From assembly GCA_048213135.1 (NCBI GenBank), contig PS015014.1, positions 261,404 through 325,403 of the forward strand: 64,000 bases of DNA. Direction: 5' to 3'. This document shows positions 25,070 to 34,851 of this stretch, piece after piece. The DNA comes from Reclinomonas americana ATCC 50394 (taxonomy: Eukaryota; Jakobida; Jakobea; Jakobida). The notes below the pieces were generated by a model, which saw only the letters and a list, made by a program, of their open reading frames with translations, was not told the origin of the DNA and did not search any database. The position numbers and the translations under genes are program-made. Every line of letters starts with the position of its first letter. Positions within the stretch are counted from its first letter, which is position 1.

Positions 25070-28000
25070 AAGAAACATATGATCAGAGGATTGGGTGGGA
25101 TANNNNNNNNNNNNNNNNNNNNNNNNNNNNNNNNNNNNNNNNNNNNNNNNNNNNNNNNNNNNNNNNNNNNNNNNNNNNNNNNNNNNNNNNNNNNNNNNNN
25201 NNNNNNNNNNNNNNNNNNNNNNNNNNNNNNNNNNNNNNNNNNNNNNNNNNNNNNNNNNNNNNNNNNNNNNNNNNNNNNNNNNNNNNNCTGGTGTTTCCTG
25301 TCTCACGCCCCGAGCTACCAACCGTTGACTGCGTAAGTGATTGCGTCCGTGGGCTGACTGAACACGGCAGACTTTGCGCGCACTCGCAGGTACATGGTGC
25401 TGGAGGCTGCAATCCCGCTGATATTGACCGACACGGACGTCGTCGAGGAGGTCACTTTGGTGCTGCCGGAGAAGTCGGCGGCCACAGCATACTCCAACTC
25501 GTACGTCTCCGTCAATGACTGCGTGTAGCGAGGTGGTGAGCGAGTGCGTCACAGACGAAATACACGATTGACATGTGAGTGTACCAGCGATGCCGTGCGA
25601 TACGAGGCTTGCCAGCCGACCGTGAGAGTGGAGCCAGACAAGTTGCGTACGCACAGAGACAGTGGCCGATGCGGCGCAGATGAGCTTGTTGCAGCTGTGT
25701 TGATATTTTGGAGAAGGTCAGAGACGAGGAAATAGTAAGACAACAGGTGCAGCAACATGCACACACCGGTGGTGACTGCCGTGGCCACCAGAGACGGTGG
25801 TGACTCGCCAAACGAATTGATCGCAATCAAACGGAAGTAGTACACAGTCGAGGGTTGCAGATCAAAGGCCGTCACTGTCATTGATCCCGACGAGCGTGTC
25901 ACAGTCTGGTGTGGTGTCGGCAGCAGATGAGCAACAAAACGACGCTTTGGAGAAGGAGGTGAGGACAAGCGCCGAACACACCAGCGAGTTCGTGATCGGC
26001 GCGAGACCCGTGGCAGGCGGGAACGAAGCCGACGTGGACCATTCCAGTCGATATTTGGTAGGCATGGGCGACAGTGTATCGGCACTCGTCCACGTGACAT
26101 CGGTGGTGGTCGCCGCCGGCTGACGCGCAAAAAAGAAAGAAGAATAACAAACACAAGGTGAGTAACTACACGTTAGGTTGGTGCACAGCAGTGTTGCGCG
26201 GCCTCACCGTGGGCGTCGTGGTCAGCACGGGTGCCGATGGGACCTGACCGGCCACTGGCACCGCCGGACCGACAAAGGCACTGCGCGAACTAAGGGTGCC
26301 GGCATTCGTGTACTCGACCTTGAAGTAGTACGTGGAGCCGGTGGTGAGTCCGGTTACATCAAACGCCATGACACCACTCGCCGTCCAGCCAGAGTTGTTG
26401 GCGACTTGCGACGTGATCAAACTGTTGTCGTTGGCACTCGAGTAAATGTACACGCGACGTGAGGAGAGCGCAGTGTACAATCCGCCGGAGAACGACGGCA
26501 CGGAGGCGACCAGCGTGACTGAGGTGGCGGCGATACTGGCCACTTGCGGGAGCGTAATCGCCGCCGGTGCCACGGCAATGTTGGCACCGGACACGACCAA
26601 ACCGAACGACTGCGGCGCCTGCAGCACCTTGGTGGCCACCACACGCACCGTGTAGACGCCCACAGCAGGCGACGTGAGAATCACTTTCTCGGCCGTGTTC
26701 TGATTATCTGTTGAGCTCTGCGGGATTGAGAAAGAGAGGGAGAGGGAGAGGGAGAGGGAGAGGGAGAGGGAGAGGGAGAGGGAGAGGGAGAGGGAGAGGG
26801 AGAGGGAGAGGGAGAGGGAGAGGGAGAGAGGGAGAGAGGGAGATTAGCAACCGTCGTCGTGCGGTGAAGGGCGAGTGGAGTGCACGAAACAGCGTAGCCA
26901 AAGAGCTGGTTGCCCGTCTGCAGCAACGCGGCCGAACTGACAGTGGTGCCACTGTACACGGCCAGATCGAGGTCGGCCTGCAGTGCGGCTCCCGGAAAGT
27001 CGGTCCAGCACAGCGCAACGCTGACACTCGCACTGGTGCCGGTGACTGCAAACTGCGCCGTAAATGTTTGTCCCTGCGACAGCAGCGTCTCCTCGTTGGA
27101 GAGCACCAGTGTTCTGCACAATGGTCAGTCAGTCGACCGGTAACAAGCCTATCACGTGAGGAGCGACGCACGAAGACACGGTGCTTGGGTCGACATTGGA
27201 GCCCGTGGCAGCGACGGCCGACATGACATTGTCGAGAAGGACGCGACCAAAGCCTTGCACCGACGAGTTGACCTTGTCGGTGAGCGTCGAAATTGAAATC
27301 GGCGAGTCTGTGCGACCGCAGGTGAGCGCACAGTTTACAAAGAAAGAGGTGTGCTGCTGTCGGAACGCACTCTGATTGCAGCAAGTGCCGGAGATGCGCA
27401 CAGCCGAGTTGATGAGCATGGCCTTGATGAGTGCGGCCGAGGGTGTGGCAATGGCCAACGACGACGCGCCGGTGCTGTCGGCCGAGAACGGGTACTTGGT
27501 ACGCAGCCACTGCCGCACAAGTGCTGATGCGGACACAAACGGGTGAGAATTTGCACACACACATAGGGAACAAAAGGACGACAATAGTAGGCAACGCACA
27601 AGCGGCACCAGCAACACCCGGCGTGGCCATACTCGTGCCTGCGGCGAGAGGGAAAGGATGAGAAAAAGTGGGCTGCTCGAATGTCTCACATCGGCAATAC
27701 GTACCCTGCAGCCCGGTCGTGTGATTCGCCACATTCGTCACTGCGATGTGAGGTGCACGCAGTGAGCAGGAGAGTAGATAGACAACGCCCTTACGAACAT
27801 CAGCACTGCGTACCATCGGCACGAACACCAGTGCCACATATGTCGGAGCCCGGAGAAGTGGACTGTGAGAGAGCGGAAAACAAAACGCCCCTGCGCGGCA
27901 GACGTGTGTCAGTCACAGCTGACAATGCACAAGGGTCGACTCGGAACGTGACACGCAACGGACTGACGACGTGGACGCCAAATCGGCCTTCCGGAGTGGG

Positions 28001-30426
28001 ACCTGCGAGGCGAGTCAGATCTCGCTCGTTTCAGTTTCGCGTGCGACCGAGTGCGTGCACACACCTCGTGATGAAAAGTACATCATGTTGCTGGCGAGGG
28101 TTTTCCAGTTCGTTGCACCCACACTCAACACGTTCTTTGCCGACGCTTGCGAACTGCACGGGAAAAAGAGTCACTCAATGTATCTCGCGCGGACACAGTG
28201 GCGACAGTCACGCAACGAGACGGAGGAGGTCTTTGGGCCCGAGTTACCAGCCGCGAAAATCACCAGCGTATCCTACAATTCAAATGGGGGTGGCGTGGGT
28301 ACAACGTTGGATGCACAGAAAGGGAGGCTGGCGGCACCACGCACTCGATTGTCCCAGGCGAATTCATCCAAGTCGGTGGACATGGAGTCGTACGAGCCGG
28401 CGCCGCCGCCCCACGAGTTCGAGATGATGGTGGCGCCGCTGGCTCGCATCACCGACAAGTACGCAGCATTCACATCCACCGGCAAGTACAGCGACGACTG
28501 TGGTAAGCAAAAGACGGTGAGCAGGCAATACCACCTCTACACCTGGAGGCGGGGCGGCGGTCTCACCGACGATGACGGGCACACAGAGTTTGTCATAAAC
28601 AAACAGTCGCACTGAATGGTCGAGGGGCACTGGCAGCCGCCAGGTTGCATGCACCCCACGTCGTAGAACATGATGCGTGCTCCCGACGCGACGCCGTTGT
28701 AGGACGCCAGTGCGGGGGCCGACGACACGGCAGCACCGAGTGCGGTGCCAGACTGCACAGGGACAGCGATGGATGAGCCCGCCGGTGACTCGAGCATATA
28801 CACGACAGTGTACGCAACAACATGAGTGCCGTGACCGCCTGTGATGCCGTCGACCGAGTCCATGAAATTAAAGTAGCCCTTGACTTTGCGATGTGTCGAC
28901 GAGAACACGGTGGACACGGAGTTGGAGTACGAGATCGATGTCGACGAGTCGTAAAAGTAGCAGGATCTGGAGAGAAAAAGGAAAGGGTCACAGTGAGGCG
29001 CGCGGGAGAAGAAGAAGAGACTGCAACGAGACGAACCCAGTGTCGAGGCCGGAATCACCAACACCTGTCGAAGACATGGCGCGCGTGTTATGGTCACGCA
29101 ATGGTTTTCCTTCGAGGTGCATCAGCAGCGTACTCACCTATGACCTCGCTGGAACCGGTGAGCACGCTCGAGTATGGCGTGGAGCCGGAGACATTGGTTT
29201 GAATCACCCAGCGCAAGTCTGTGTTGAAGTTGGAGACGATTCGCCGTTCCTACAATACACCACACACACACATTGATTGAGCAGCCAGCACCGACAATCA
29301 TGTTGAAGGCAGCTGCGTACGCACATGCACGACAATCACGCGCGGGTGTGCCTCAAAGGGCGCAACCACCGCCGTCAAGTCCACATCGGGTGCGAATCCG
29401 AAAATCACCCACGATCCACCGGCCACGGCCCAGCGACGAACTGCATTCGTGGTAGGTGAGACAGGCGGCGCACCCCGATCGGCACCACGACAGGCGCACA
29501 CACCTTCGATATTGCTGGCATGGAGCGCCTCGACAATCTCTGCTGCGAATTGCTCGTACAGTGGATCGAGTGTATCGGCCGCCACATGCGCCTGCACCAG
29601 CAGCGCCGGCACTTCCTCTGTCTCCGACTCTGCACTCGTGGCAAGGGCTGTGCGAGGGAGTGGTGAGCGGCGAAGCACAAGATGAGCAAGAAGAAAAAGG
29701 TGTGGCGTGACGAAACATTGCCGTCGTCGCATACGATCGGCCAGGTGCGTCGACACGCGACTGGGCACGACTTTGCTGTACTCGGCCACCCACACCGACG
29801 AGGCCAACCGATCGCGAATACGGATCATGGCCTGCCAGGGCCCGTACACCAAAAACGCATTGTCCGGCACATGAATCACCGTGAAGCGGCGATCGGGAGC
29901 CACATGACCCAGTGGATCCATCTGCGCGCACTGTTAGTAAGCCACCGGCAGACAAAGAAAGGAAAAAGCAACACCACTTGAGAAATCGAACCTCGCGCAG
30001 CACATTTACAATAGAGCGTCGTGTCTCCAGCGACACTTGCGCGCCCACCAGCGACACCAAGTACAGTCGCCGCTCAGTCAGCGACTGTCGCGTGGTCTCC
30101 ACTGCAGTGGCCAGTGCCGATGGCACCGCCGACGTGTCCACCACATGACCAGTGGCCGGCAGTCGAATGAACCGCTGGGATCATCATATCACAAAACATG
30201 ATGAGAATTGTTACTGACCATGGTTCTCTCATGCACTCACCTGCCCATCATCACTGCTGCGCGCAACATCAGCAGTGTCGCTGTCATGATCGTCATTGTC
30301 TCCTCTCGCAAATGGGTGTGAGGAGGATGAGACTGCTCTCGCAGACACCATGCTCACTGTTGCGATGATCATCAACGTGACGACGAGCAGTGTCAGTCGC
30401 GACCATCGTGGTGGCTTGGGACGCAT
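23496..30426 (-). CDS. Secreted-type subtilisin (S8) ectoprotein with FN3 domains, Thr/Ser/Pro stalk, one TM helix and cytoplasmic tail
   Basis: The start ATG at 30426 gives a signal peptide (LTLLVVTLMIIATVSMVSA). An N-terminal pro-like region follows. The catalytic triad of family S8 is intact: Asp in GVGDSGLDTG (about 29038-29068), His in GGHGTHV (about 28815-28850), oxyanion Asn in VIFAAGNSGPK (about 28228-28265), Ser in AAGTSMATPGVAGAA (about 27610-27655). The context (FYDSS, HRKVKGYFNF) resembles Dictyostelium Tag-type proteases. A beta-rich domain after the protease (LVLSNEETLLSQGQTFTAQF) is followed by three or four fibronectin-III-like modules (about 25300-26540), one broken by the gap 25103-25287. 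Then a (Ser-Thr-Pro)n stalk (about 24630-24740), the TM helix ALIVLIVVIVVCV (about 24355-24400) with a basic stop-transfer, and a roughly 270-residue acidic, Ser-rich tail ending DDNVNVS. Likely a plasma-membrane protease-adhesin; target unknown. Confidence 0.8.
24630..24740 (-). repeat. Coding (Ser-Thr-Pro)n triplet repeat: mucin-like stalk
   Basis: Nine-base units encode PSTPSTPST repeats that grade into PTSPTTPTTPTSP. The segment lies between the last FN3-like module and the TM helix, the usual place for an O-glycosylated stalk. Confidence 0.8.
25103..25287. other. Assembly gap (185 N) inside the FN3 region of the subtilisin gene
   Basis: Run of N preceded by a GA dinucleotide run (about 25037-25075). 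It hides part of a fibronectin-III-like module or an adjacent intron. Confidence 0.95.
26730..26845. repeat. (GGGAGA)n hexamer array in an intron of the subtilisin gene
   Basis: Nearly perfect 6 bp tandem repeat of about 110 bp, purine on the plus strand, between exons encoding the post-protease domain. Confidence 0.9.
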
Positions 30427-30724
30427 GTCTGACTCTGATGGGCGGAGGCAAGGGAGAGNNNNNNNNNNNNNNNNNNNNGAGAGAGAGAGAGGCGCGGAAT
30501 TGCCACTCGTGCGTGCGCGTGTGTCTCACTCAGTCACGTGTGTGCGTGCGTGTGCGCGCGGACTCAGAGTTGACTGCACTCCGTGTGAGATCTCCGTCGC
30601 GGCGAGAAAAAAATCGAGGACATCGGACATAACCCATAACTTCACGCCCCTTCATTCGCAAACATCGTCTCTCCTCCTCCCTCCTCCTCCACAACAACAA
30701 ACAACAAACAAAACCACACTCCCC
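30427..30724. promoter_or_regulatory. Intergenic region with a 20 N gap: subtilisin promoter and ARPC5 3' end
   Basis: About 300 bp between the ARPC5 stop and the subtilisin start, both on the minus strand. It contains GA and GT simple-sequence tracts and the gap 30459-30478. No coding signal. Confidence 0.4.
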
Positions 30725-32124
30725 TTAAAGCGACTGGTTCTTCTCGACGAGGACACGCACAATGCATCCGAGGCCGGCCTTGTCGGCGAGCTTCGCGTGC
30801 CACTTGAAGAGTTGACTGGCGCTGAGGCCCTTGCTCAGGCCCGCGTAGATCACCTGCGGGGGAGAAGAAGAAGAAGGAGAAGAAGAAGAAAAGGGGGGTG
30901 TCAGCGGAAGGGAGAGACGAAGGGAAAGGGAAGGGGGCAGGAGAGGGGAAGAATTGAGAGGAAAGGAGAAGGAAAGAGAAAGAGGCGAGGAAATGAAAGA
31001 GGCGAGGAGACAAGGGAAGAGAAGAGGAGGACGAGCGGAGAGGACAAGTGAAGAAGAAGAGAAGGGAAGAATGGAAGAGAACAGAAGAGGGAGGTGGAGA
31101 CATAGGAGGCAGCAGAGAGGAGAAGAGAGTGGAGGAGAGAGAAAGAGAATGCAGCAGAGAGGGGAAGAGAAGAGAGGTGAGAAGGGACGGGAAGAGAAGG
31201 GAGGAGTAGAGAAGAGAAGAGGAGAGGCGAGAAGAGAATGCAGTGAGGAGAGAAGGAATGACAGAGAAGGGAGGAGAGAAGAGAGAAGAGAAAGAGAATG
31301 CAGTAGAGAGGAGAAGAGAACGAAAGACAGGAAGAGGAAAAATGAAGAAGAAGAGAAGGGAGGAGAACAGAAGAGAAGAGGAGAGGCGAGTATGCAACAT
31401 AGATCAATAGAAAGAGAGGCCCAGCATGCAGACTTCCCACTGTGACCGACCTTCATCAACACATCCTGCTCCTCAATCGACAGACCATCCAATGCACGAT
31501 CAATGTCGCTCTCCTTGGCCGCCGCCAGCGCCATCACTACTGCTGCCACTGTCTTCTCCTGCACTCACACGAGATAATAATAATAATAATAATAAAAAAA
31601 GGCGTGAGTCATTCCTTCTCTCACTCTCGCTTGTTCATGCACACACGGACCTTGATGTCCGTCGACTCGGCGTATGGTGGATTCGAGAGCAGCACATGCA
31701 GCGCCTGACCAATGTCACCACTGCGAAGAGAGAGAGAGTCAATCAATCAACTCCTCCACAATCAACTCGACACATGCGCACACACACATATGATGCTCGC
31801 ATGTGAGTGAGACAGACGAGAGTGGCAGTGTGCGTGTGCGTGTGAGAAAGAGCAAGTGAGTGAGTGAGAGAGGAAAAACCCCGAAGGTCATGTCATCACA
31901 CACACACGCGCACTTGCACACCCGTGCACACACACACAAGCGCTGTCAGAAAGAGCGCACAGAGAGGCACACGCGAGTGCGCACACAGACACGTGCGCGA
32001 GTGTGTGCGTGTGTGTGCGACATGCCGACTCACTGCAAATAGAAAAAGCCTATCAAAGAGAGTCATGCACTCACCCGCCTGCCGCCTTGCGCGCCTCTGC
32101 CTCTTTTACTCGCACGCCGTCCAT
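30725..32124 (-). CDS. ARPC5: Arp2/3 complex subunit 5 (p16-Arc)
   Basis: Small alpha-helical subunit of the Arp2/3 complex, which nucleates branched actin. Exons on the minus strand: 32124 to about 32070 (MDGVRVKEAEARKAAGG), 31720-31651 (DIGQALHVLLSNPPYAEST), 31560-31451 (EKTVAAVVMALAAAKESDID, then LDGLSIEEQDVLMK) and 30853-30725 (VIYAGLSKGLSASQLFKWHA, then GCIVRVLVEKNQSL). The order and the C-terminal L-F-K-W-H-x-K and G-C-I-V-R-V-L motifs are diagnostic. The in-frame ATG at 32124 gives about 120 residues, shorter than the usual 130-155, because the acidic N-terminal tail is missing. A good 3' splice site (tttctcacag) lies about 11 bp upstream of that ATG, so a further 5' exon may exist beyond the TIR element whose end is at 32158. 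The third intron is a 590 bp purine-rich (plus strand) expansion. Confidence 0.88.
30857..31440. repeat. 590 bp polypurine/polypyrimidine intron in ARPC5
   Basis: Almost uninterrupted A/G on the plus strand (GAGAAGAGG-type units), pyrimidine on the coding strand. It fills the intron between the last two ARPC5 exons. Local near-repeats of GGAGAGAAGAGAG suggest expansion by slippage. Confidence 0.9.
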
Positions 32125-32157
32125 TAATGCTCGCACTGTGAGAAACACGCGCAGATG

Positions 32158-32170
32158 GGGGTGTTCGAGC
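32158..32170 (+). repeat. Left terminal inverted repeat
   Basis: GGGGTGTTCGAGC, preceded by the GATG target duplication at 32154-32157. A perfect inverted match to 34770-34782. Confidence 0.8.
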
Positions 32171-32173
32171 ATC

Positions 32174-32240
32174 AGTCACCCTTGAATTTTTCGCACGGGA
32201 ACCCTTAAGTTTTCCATGTCACCCTTAAGTTTTTGGCATC
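32174..32240 (+). repeat. Left subterminal ACCCTT(A/G)A(A/G)TTTT repeats (3 copies)
   Basis: Three close copies within about 65 bp: GTCACCCTTGAATTTTT near 32175, GAACCCTTAAGTTTTCC near 32198 and GTCACCCTTAAGTTTTTGG near 32218. Related copies occur near the right end in the same orientation. Confidence 0.65.
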
Positions 32241-32554
32241 CTAGTACGTCATGGATCCCGGGCAGCTGCAGCCTCACCGCGGTTCAAGTGCCGTCTTGTG
32301 TCCACGGATGTGGAGGAATGCATCGTCACAACTCCACTGGCCGCGCGCAGCGCGCGCTCTGTGGACACGAGTCACCCTGTGCTGAGCTATCGACACCGAT
32401 GCTGTTCAAGACTCACGTGCTAGAGCAGCTGGCCTTGCTTGACTGTGGAGATCGCGCAAGTCTCACTGTTCTCCAAGCAGACGAGGAGGAGTGTGCATCT
32501 TCTCTCCTGCGGAGATGTTGCGTTTGCGCCAAACTTGTTCAGTAACCACTGCAA

Positions 32555-32561
32555 CTGCACG

Positions 32562-32602
<41 letters not shown>
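32555..32602 (+). repeat. (CA)n microsatellite inside the element
   Basis: About 22 CA units followed by ATGCACTCAAGCACACAAGC. Confidence 0.9.
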
Positions 32603-32603
<1 letters not shown>

Positions 32604-32689
32604 CACTCAAGCACACAAGCACATGCACAGCTGGCACAGTGTTAATTCTCCGCACATTTTGCGGCTCACTGCATTACTCGTCTCCAGCC

Positions 32690-34185
32690 TCCCATGCAGG
32701 GCGAAGCATGCAGGCCAACAGTATGACTATGACCTTGTACCGTGGCGACCTACCTGGCAAAGTGACCTCCTACAGCAGGCACAGAGGTCGGTGCTGTTCC
32801 TTGTCGGTGAGTGGTGGCTCATTTGCGTCTGTGGTTCCGCTGTCGCACTCAAATCACAACAGTGGTCTGCACTGCTGCTCCACGCGAGCGCAATGTCAAC
32901 ACCGTACTGTCTTATCGTGGTGGAGCTGGTGGTGGCTCCATATGCATTGGCAAGCGCGTTCGCGAAGGAGACGGCGATGAAGATGGGCAGCAGGAGAAAC
33001 GCAACTTCGTCGCAGTCGAACTCCTCCGGGTCCGCCTCTGGCTCTGGTTCCTCTTCGTCCTCCAGGGTCGATGCGGCTGCCGCAGCTATCGCAGAGAGAT
33101 AATCGAATTCCGAAATCGCAGCAGCAACGAGAGCTTGCTCGTCTGATCTCGGATTTCAGCAACTCTCCGCAGGTCCGATCGACGGGAAGTATGCACCGTC
33201 TGCATCCAAGGGCACCATCTGGCGGTTTGTCATCGGCAAGACAATGGCACCTTTCAACCAACTATCTCAGCGGACCGCAGTCGTCGGGTGCGCCCGCTGC
33301 GCCCGTTGCACATCCCCGGTTGGCTGCCAATCGGGACACACGGACTGCCGCTGCCGCGGCGCTCGCCGCTGCGCCGACCGCACAAGCATCTGCGTCGGGA
33401 TCGACGCCTCAGCCCTTGCTGGCAACGCAGCTGCAGCGCCCTTTGGCGGCGGTCGCAGTTTCTCGCCAAATGCAATGACTTTCACCGTCGGCCGGTCGCA
33501 TTGCCCTGTGCTCATTCCTGCATGTGGCAGGGGTGCAGCGCTTCAGAATGCCATGGGTAGCCAGACAGTTCTGGTTCCCGTCCGCCGCCCTAGCCCTGTC
33601 GGCTCTCATGGCAAGCAGGCGGCACCGTTGTCGGCACTGGTTCGCAGTATCGATGTCGATCGGTCGAGTCCAGGGCTGGCAGCACCAGTACCACCGCTGC
33701 AACTGCAGCCGGCGCCTGCGCCTCCACTTTGGTCACCGTCCGTGCCACGGCCACCACCGCCATCGCCGCCACCACCGCCANNNNNNNNNNNNNNNNNNNN
33801 TTCTCCATTGACAAGTCTGGCTCTTCGCCGCTGCAGCTGTCCTCGCTGTGGTACACCGCCGCCGGCCGCGGGTCGACGCCTGCAACACCGTATGCCGGCG
33901 TCGGAGGGAGATGCGTCAGCCTCGCAGCAGCAGCAAGCGCCCCTGCACTTCCAGCTGCCCCCGAGCCACCNNNNNNNNNNNNNNNNNNNNNNNNNNNNNN
34001 NNNNNNNNNNNNNNNNNNNNNNNNNNNNNNNNNNNNNNNNNNNNNNNNNNNNNNNNNNNNNNNNNNNNNNNNNNNNNNNNNNNNNNNNNNNNNNNNNNNN
34101 NNNNNNNNNNNTATCCGCGAAGCGAAATTTTTTACCTCAGCAAGAGCAGATGTTTGAGCAGATGATGCTTGTCGATGAGGAGTAA
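32690..34185 (+). CDS. Unrecognised, probably spliced open frame inside the TIR element
   Basis: Candidate exon to about 32806 (YDYDLVPWRPTWQSDLLQQA) ends at a canonical GTGAGT; a 59 bp intron ends CACAACAG, and the next frame reads RERNVNTVLSYRGGAGGGSI. Farther on, a frame at 33071-33478 is Ala/Gln/Ser/Pro-rich (SQQQRELARLISDFSNSPQ), and a last frame runs over two N gaps (33781-33800, 33971-34111) to LPQQEQMFEQMMLVDEE and a stop at 34185. How these pieces join is not clear, and I recognise no transposase, reverse transcriptase or other family. It may be the element's own disordered protein, a captured host gene, or a partly decayed gene. Upstream limits are uncertain. Confidence 0.3.
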
Positions 34186-34493
34186 ATTGGCCTCTTGGCT
34201 GTTGAACTGTGCAGTTGAATTGATGCAGAACCGTACCGATACGAACAGAATAGAATGAATGATCATGATCGATCGGTCGACTGGAATGCTGGAGAAGTTG
34301 AGTCTTCTGTAGAGGCTCCTGTTTGCAAACCATCACAGCCAACCATCAGCAACGCTATGAGTGATTGCTGTGAGTTAAATGCAAGGCATGGGCATTCTCA
34401 CCGGGAAGATTTCATCGAAATACAAGCTTGAAACGCGCCAGAACTGGGCGAATTTGGCCGCCGAAACGGCCTGCCTGGCTGGTGTGGATTCGT

Positions 34494-34575
34494 TAGTTAC
34501 CCCTTGACTATTTTGCCGTAGTGACCCTTAAGTTTGCTGGGTTCGGGTTCCAATGGGCCTCAGTTACCCCCAAAG
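34494..34575 (+). repeat. Right subterminal ACCC(T)TTAAGTTT-like repeats
   Basis: GTTACCCCTTGACTATTTT near 34495, GTGACCCTTAAGTTTGC near 34520 and a weaker GTTACCCCCAAAG near 34562. They match the left-end copies as direct, not inverted, repeats. Confidence 0.55.
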
Positions 34576-34769
34576 AAAATGTGAACCAGCCGTGGTTTCT
34601 CTTATAATTAAGCTTGCAAAATTCGGAACGCCAGCATTAGCCATCTCGATTTTTTCTCGCTTTTCTCGTGATGTCTGAGTTTCTGGTGCTCACTCAAGAT
34701 GGTGATCATCATGTAGCTGTGTTGCTGTTTGGATTAGTAAAGTTGTTGTTGTTGTAGGGACACGCTCGA

Positions 34770-34782
34770 GCTCGAACACCCC
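34770..34782 (-). repeat. Right terminal inverted repeat
   Basis: GCTCGAACACCCC, followed by GATG at 34783-34786. The match ends sharply inside the element, so the inverted repeat is only 13 bp long. Confidence 0.8.
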
Positions 34783-34851
34783 GATGACAATCACGGCCAA
34801 TCACTGGCGCAGCGAGCACCGACTGTCCGTCTTGTCTCACTCTTCGCACAC

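Larger units (their letters stand above)
32158..34782. mobile_element. TIR-bounded DNA-transposon-like insertion (2,625 bp)
   Basis: Seen directly: the left end reads GGGGTGTTCGAGC (32158-32170) and the right end GCTCGAACACCCC (34770-34782), a perfect 13 bp inverted repeat. Each is flanked outside by the same 4 bp, GATG (32154-32157 and 34783-34786), as expected for a target-site duplication. The element sits between the ARPC5 start (or inside its first intron) and the divergent 7TM-RGS gene; without it those genes would be about 100 bp apart, which is normal here. The interior holds subterminal ACCCTTAAGTTT-type repeats, a (CA)n run and an unrecognised open frame, and has two N gaps. No RNase-H-like DDE/D transposase motif is visible, though 141 N are hidden. 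A 4 bp duplication is compatible with several superfamilies (for example Sola, Chapaev, Ginger). It could be non-autonomous or carry a captured gene. Confidence 0.75.

Noticed and set aside
26704-27837. Long minus-strand frame with (Pro-Leu)n repeats
   Set aside because: Produced by the GGGAGA array; the correct subtilisin frame is different and interrupted by introns.
30642-31564. Minus-strand frames rich in Leu/Ser/Phe (looks like many membrane helices)
   Set aside because: They are translations of the polypyrimidine ARPC5 intron, not protein-coding.
32279-32292. GGTTCAAGTGCC resembles a tRNA B-box (GGTTCRANTCC), inside the element
   Set aside because: It has an extra base, there is no matching A-box at the right distance and no cloverleaf can be folded.
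34535-34552. GGTTCGGGTTCC, a second B-box-like sequence near the element's right end
   Set aside because: No A-box, acceptor-stem pairing or terminator T-run nearby; not a tRNA or SINE head that I can support.
32158-34782. LTR retrotransposon as an explanation for the repeated ACCCTTAAG sequences at both ends
   Set aside because: The repeats are short and scattered, not long identical LTRs, and there is no reverse transcriptase, integrase or primer-binding site.
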